Source: Azoarcus sp.
Lineage (GTDB): Bacteria > Pseudomonadota > Gammaproteobacteria > Burkholderiales > Rhodocyclaceae
DNA length: 8,939 bases
Assembly (NCBI GenBank): GCA_031268685.1
Contig: JAIRWW010000080.1
Location: forward strand, 1-8,939
Direction: 5' to 3'
Positions 6,303 through 8,939 of the stretch are shown in pieces. The notes below the pieces were generated by a model. The model did no database searches. It saw only the letters and a program-made list of their open reading frames with translations, and was not told where the DNA came from. A program made the position numbers and the translations under genes. Each line of letters opens with the position of its first letter. Positions within the stretch are counted from its first letter, which is position 1.

Positions 6303-6656
6303 TTAAAACTTCAGACCGCCCTCACGGGCGGCTTCGGCCAGTGTCTTGACGCGGCCATGATAGAGAAAACCGGCGCGATCAAACGCCACCGTCTCGATCC
6401 CGGCGGCTTTCGCGCGCTCGGCGATCAGTTTGCCGACCAAGGCCGCTGCGGCCTTGTTGCCGCCATTGGGCACCTGGGTGCGCACTACGGCCTCGACGGT
6501 GGAAGCAGCCGCCAACACTTTAGCGCCACAACCGGAGATGATCTGTGCATAAATATGGCTGTTGGACCGGAACACGGCGAGACGCACCGCTTTCAGCTCC
6601 GCGAGCTTGGCGCGGGTTTTACGCGCACGGCGAAGACGAGATTCTTTTTTGTTCAT
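6303..6656 (-). CDS. rplR: 50S ribosomal protein L18
   Basis: L18 binds 5S rRNA and, with L5, anchors the central protuberance of the large subunit. The product has 117 residues, equal to E. coli. The Lys/Arg-rich N-terminus ([20 protein letters not shown]) is the rRNA-binding tail; [15 protein letters not shown] follows, and the C-terminus has [20 protein letters not shown] followed by AREGGLKF, the strongest family signature. The ATG at 6656 has a weak GGCGG site overlapping the rplF stop, 12 bp upstream. The stop TAA is 12 bp before rpsE. Confidence 0.98.
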   Translation of the reverse strand: MNKKESRLRRARKTRAKLAELKAVRLAVFRSNSHIYAQIISGCGAKVLAAASTVEAVVRTQVPNGGNKAAAALVGKLIAERAKAAGIETVAFDRAGFLYHGRVKTLAEAAREGGLKF

Positions 6657-6668
6657 GGACGAGCCGCC

Positions 6669-7202
6669 TTACTTCTTCTTGGTTTCCTTGATCGCAACCA
6701 CTTCGTCCGCATAACGGACGCCCTTGCCCTTGTAAGGCTCGGGAGCGCGGAAAGCCCGCACCTCGGCTGCAACCTGACCGACCTGCTGCTTGTCGATCCC
6801 CTTGAGTACGATCTCGGTCTGCGTAGGCGTCTCGGCCTTCACGCCCTCAGGCAACTGGTACACGACCGGATGCGAAAAACCGAGGCTGAGATTGAGCTTG
6901 TCGCCCTGAACCTGGGCGCGATAGCCGACTCCGACGAGAGTGAGCTTTTTCTCGAAGCCCTTGCTCACCCCGATGACCATGTTGTTGACCAGCGCGCGCG
7001 TGGTACCGGAGAGCGCATTGGCATTGGCAGCGCCTTCGCGCGCCTTGAACAGCAATACATCCCCTTCGCGCTCGACCGTCACCGCCTGGTTGACCGCATG
7101 GCTTGCGACGCCCAGCGGCCCCTTGACCGACAGATCGGCTCCGGAGATTTTCACTTCGACGCCCCCTGGAATAGCCACGGGATTCTTTGCTACACGAGAC
7201 AT
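6669..7202 (-). CDS. rplF: 50S ribosomal protein L6
   Basis: L6 lies near the factor-binding centre of the large subunit, contacting 23S rRNA close to the sarcin-ricin loop. The product has 177 residues, the E. coli length. It begins [20 protein letters not shown] and ends with [20 protein letters not shown] followed by a Lys-rich tail; the EPYKGKG motif is the family signature. The fold is two repeated domains (about residues 1-82 and 83-177). The ATG at 7202 has a strong GAGGAGG site 5 nt upstream that overlaps the rpsH stop codon. An upstream in-frame reading from 7265 would overlap rpsH and is rejected as the start. Confidence 0.98.
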   Translation of the reverse strand: MSRVAKNPVAIPGGVEVKISGADLSVKGPLGVASHAVNQAVTVEREGDVLLFKAREGAANANALSGTTRALVNNMVIGVSKGFEKKLTLVGVGYRAQVQGDKLNLSLGFSHPVVYQLPEGVKAETPTQTEIVLKGIDKQQVGQVAAEVRAFRAPEPYKGKGVRYADEVVAIKETKKK

Positions 7203-7212
7203 GGAATCCTCC

Positions 7213-7611
7213 TCAGGCCACCAGGCAAATGACTTCGCCGCCGACGCGGCTGGCGCGCGCGGCACGGTCGGTCATCACGCCCTGCGGGGTCGACACTATG
7301 GCAACACCCAAGCCGTTCATGACCTTCGGCAAATCGTCGCTGCCCTTGTAAACACGCAGACCGGGGCGGCTGATGCGCTCGATGCGCTCGATCACAGGCC
7401 GTCCGGCGTAATACTTGAGGGTGACATCAAGTTCGGCCTTGTTGCCCGCCGCCTCGCGGACGACGTAATCGTCAATATAACCTTCGTCCTTCAATACCCT
7501 GGCGATCGCCACTTTAAGCTTCGACGAAGGCATGCACACATTAGCTTTCCGGGCCTGCTGGCCATTGCGGATGCGCGTCAGCATGTCGGCGATAGGATCG
7601 GACATACTCAT
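7213..7611 (-). CDS. rpsH: 30S ribosomal protein S8
   Basis: S8 binds helix 21 of 16S rRNA early in 30S assembly. In E. coli it also represses the spc operon by binding a mimic of that site near the rplE start. The 132-residue product (E. coli 130) opens [20 protein letters not shown] and has [20 protein letters not shown]. The C-terminal domain reads [20 protein letters not shown] and ends GGEVICLVA. The final CLVA differs from the more usual CYVA or CFVA, and STPQG replaces STSKG; both are small family-level changes. The ATG at 7611 follows AGGAG about 9 nt upstream, 13 bp after rpsN. Confidence 0.98.
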   Translation of the reverse strand: MSMSDPIADMLTRIRNGQQARKANVCMPSSKLKVAIARVLKDEGYIDDYVVREAAGNKAELDVTLKYYAGRPVIERIERISRPGLRVYKGSDDLPKVMNGLGVAIVSTPQGVMTDRAARASRVGGEVICLVA

Positions 7612-7624
7612 CTCATTACTCTCC

Positions 7625-7930
7625 TTACCAACTCGCCTTGGTCATGCCGGGCACCTCGCCGCGGAATGCGATTTCACGCAGTTTGTTGCGGCACAAGCCG
7701 AACTTGCGGAACACACCGCGCGGACGCCCGGTCAGGCTGCAACGGTTGCGCGAACGGACGGGACTCGCGTTGCGCGGCAGTTGTTGCAGCGCCAGACGCG
7801 CCGCCATGCGATCTTCGTCGGACAGCTTCATATCCTTGATCTGCGCGACAAGCGCGGCGCGCTTGGCAGCGAATTTCGCCACCAGCTTGCGGCGTTTGTC
7901 TTCGCGGTTGATCAGAGCCAGTTTCGCCAT
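7625..7930 (-). CDS. rpsN: 30S ribosomal protein S14, long zinc-free form
   Basis: S14 lies in the 30S head near S3 and S10. The product has 101 residues, the length of the E. coli long form, and lacks the CxxC-x(n)-CxxC zinc ribbon of the short form; its only cysteines are isolated (RNRC and FGLC). The C-terminal half [20 protein letters not shown] followed by RGVFRKFGL, and the end KASW, are diagnostic. I chose the ATG at 7930 because [12 protein letters not shown] is the conserved betaproteobacterial opening and a GAGG site overlaps the rplE stop 7 bp upstream. A longer reading from 7966 would run into rplE. Confidence 0.98.
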   Translation of the reverse strand: MAKLALINREDKRRKLVAKFAAKRAALVAQIKDMKLSDEDRMAARLALQQLPRNASPVRSRNRCSLTGRPRGVFRKFGLCRNKLREIAFRGEVPGMTKASW

Positions 7931-7937
7931 ATCACCC

Positions 7938-8477
7938 TCAATTCTTGAACGGGAACCTGAACGCACCCAAAAGCGCCCTGGCTTCCTGATCGGTCTTGGC
8001 CGTCGTCGTGATGCTGATGTTCATCCCGCGCAGCACGTCGATCTTGTCGTACTCGATCTCGGGGAAAATGATTTGTTCTTTCACCCCGAGGTTGTAATTG
8101 CCGCGCCCGTCGAACCCCTTGGAAGCGATTCCACGGAAGTCGCGCACACGCGGCAGCGCCACAGTCACCAAGCGGTCGAGGAATTCAAACATCCTCGGGC
8201 CGCGCAGCGTCACCATGCAGCCGATGGGATAACCGTCGCGGATCTTGAAACCCGCGATCGACTTCTTCGCCTTGGTGACCACAGGCTTCTGGCCTGCGAT
8301 TTTCGTCATGTCGCCGACCGCGAATTCGAGCACCTTCTTGTCGCCGACCGCCTCGCCCACGCCCATATTCAGGGTGATTTTGGTAATGCGCGGCACTTCC
8401 ATGACGGATTTGTAACCGAACTGCTCCAGCAGGCCGGGAACAACCGTGTCCTTGTAAAACTGTTGCAAGCGAGCCAT
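7938..8477 (-). CDS. rplE: 50S ribosomal protein L5
   Basis: L5 binds 5S rRNA and forms the central protuberance and an intersubunit bridge to S13. From the ATG at 8477 the product has 179 residues, identical to E. coli. Family blocks include [52 protein letters not shown] and [24 protein letters not shown] two codons upstream (8483) is in frame but lies within the AGGAGTGG ribosome-binding site, so it is unlikely to be used. The gene is 9 bp after the rplX stop. In E. coli this start region is where S8 represses the operon; I did not find an unambiguous S8-site mimic by eye. Confidence 0.98.
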   Translation of the reverse strand: MARLQQFYKDTVVPGLLEQFGYKSVMEVPRITKITLNMGVGEAVGDKKVLEFAVGDMTKIAGQKPVVTKAKKSIAGFKIRDGYPIGCMVTLRGPRMFEFLDRLVTVALPRVRDFRGIASKGFDGRGNYNLGVKEQIIFPEIEYDKIDVLRGMNISITTTAKTDQEARALLGAFRFPFKN

Positions 8478-8486
8478 TGCCACTCC

Positions 8487-8804
8487 TTACGCGTCCACCA
8501 GTTCGCCGTTCGACTTGAAGAAGCGCACCTTGCGACCATCTTCGAGTGTTCTTACCCCGACGCGCTCGCCTTTCTGCGATGCCGGGTTGAACAGCGCGAC
8601 GTTCGAGATGTGAATCGGCAGTTCCTTTTCGACGATGCCGCCTACTTCACCCTTGAGCGGGTTCGGGCGCACATGCTTCTTCACCAGGTTGACACCCTCG
8701 ACCAACACGCGCTCGTCATCGACGCGGCGCACCACCACCCCGCGACGCCCGCGATCCTTGCCGGCGAGCACCACGACTTCATCACCCTTGCGGATTTTGT
8801 TCAT
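8487..8804 (-). CDS. rplX: 50S ribosomal protein L24
   Basis: L24 is one of the first proteins to bind 23S rRNA and sits at the exit-tunnel rim. The product has 105 residues (E. coli 104). The KOW motif covers about residues 4-31 ([20 protein letters not shown]), followed by [20 protein letters not shown] and the typical [13 protein letters not shown]. The ATG at 8804 has a GAGGGG site overlapping the rplN stop, 12 bp upstream. The stop is TAA. Confidence 0.98.
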   Translation of the reverse strand: MNKIRKGDEVVVLAGKDRGRRGVVVRRVDDERVLVEGVNLVKKHVRPNPLKGEVGGIVEKELPIHISNVALFNPASQKGERVGVRTLEDGRKVRFFKSNGELVDA

Positions 8805-8816
8805 TCCCCGAACCCC

Positions 8817-8939
8817 TCAAAGCACTTCCGGCGCGAGCGACACGATCTTCATGAACCGCTCGGAACGCAGTTCGCGCGTCACCGGCCCGAAGATACGCGT
8901 GCCGATCGGCTCAAGCTTGTTGTTGAGCAGTACGGCTGC
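8817..8939 (-). CDS. rplN: 50S ribosomal protein L14, C-terminal 40 residues (gene enters from outside the window)
   Basis: L14 binds 23S rRNA at the subunit interface and forms bridges with 16S rRNA helix 14; it is also the docking site of the silencing factor RsfS. The visible 40 codons read [20 protein letters not shown] then [20 protein letters not shown], which is the highly conserved L14 C-terminus up to a TGA stop. The remaining two-thirds of the gene lies beyond position 8939. It is normally the first gene of the spc operon, so any spc promoter and the rpsQ end of the S10 operon are expected just outside the window. Confidence 0.96.
   Translation of the reverse strand, partial: AAVLLNNKLEPIGTRIFGPVTRELRSERFMKIVSLAPEVL

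Noticed and set aside
6357..7839. Overlapping plus-strand open frames of about 290-300 codons opposite rplR, rplF, rpsH and rpsN
   Set aside because: Shadows of the minus-strand ribosomal genes, with no family features.
8440..8520. An S8-binding repressor site around the rplE start, as in E. coli
   Set aside because: I could not trace the paired core by eye. A covariance search against the E. coli spc S8 site would be needed; a significant hit would support it.
1..8939. A novel defence, mobile or biosynthetic system
   Set aside because: Nearly every base is accounted for by conserved spc/alpha operon genes plus trmJ; there are no integrase, transposase, repeat-array or unknown-gene signals.

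Overview
The window is a conserved ribosomal-protein gene block: the distal part of the spc operon followed by the alpha operon. All genes lie on the minus strand, so transcription runs from position 8939 towards 1. I recognise 17 complete genes and two partial ones. In transcription order they are rplN (3' end only), rplX, rplE, rpsN, rpsH, rplF, rplR, rpsE, rpmD, rplO, secY, infA, rpmJ, rpsM, rpsK, rpsD, rpoA, rplQ and, after a 152-bp gap, the 5' part of trmJ. No mobile element, CRISPR array, tRNA, rRNA or defence-type cassette is visible. I found no undescribed system here.

The organism is most likely a moderately GC-rich betaproteobacterium. The infA gene sits between secY and rpmJ, as is usual in betaproteobacteria; E. 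coli carries it elsewhere. IF-1, S14, RpoA and S5 all read as betaproteobacterial. S4 is the four-cysteine (zinc-type) form, not the cysteine-poor form I recall from E. coli and Burkholderia. From memory this points towards the Rhodocyclales/Nitrosomonadales side of the class, but that placement is an inference.

Layout: 8939-5138 holds ribosomal proteins L14, L24, L5, S14, S8, L6, L18, S5, L30 and L15. 5109-3778 is the translocon channel gene secY. 3775-3414 holds infA and rpmJ. 3359-491 is the alpha operon (S13, S11, S4, RNA polymerase alpha subunit, L17). 338-1 is the start of an anticodon-loop 2'-O-methyltransferase gene. Most junctions are 1-13 bp, with the ribosome-binding site overlapping or abutting the upstream stop codon, so most of these genes are probably translationally coupled. 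The wider gaps (28-54 bp) flank secY, rpmJ, rpsM, rpoA and rplQ.

Together the genes make ribosome components, the initiation factor IF-1, the membrane channel for nascent proteins and the alpha subunit that nucleates RNA polymerase assembly. The points worth a second look are regulatory. There is a candidate promoter at the rpmJ-rpsM junction with a leader too short for an E. coli-type S4 pseudoknot. Small perfect hairpins sit at the stop codons just before rpoA and secY. A cluster of overlapping dyads lies between rplQ and trmJ.
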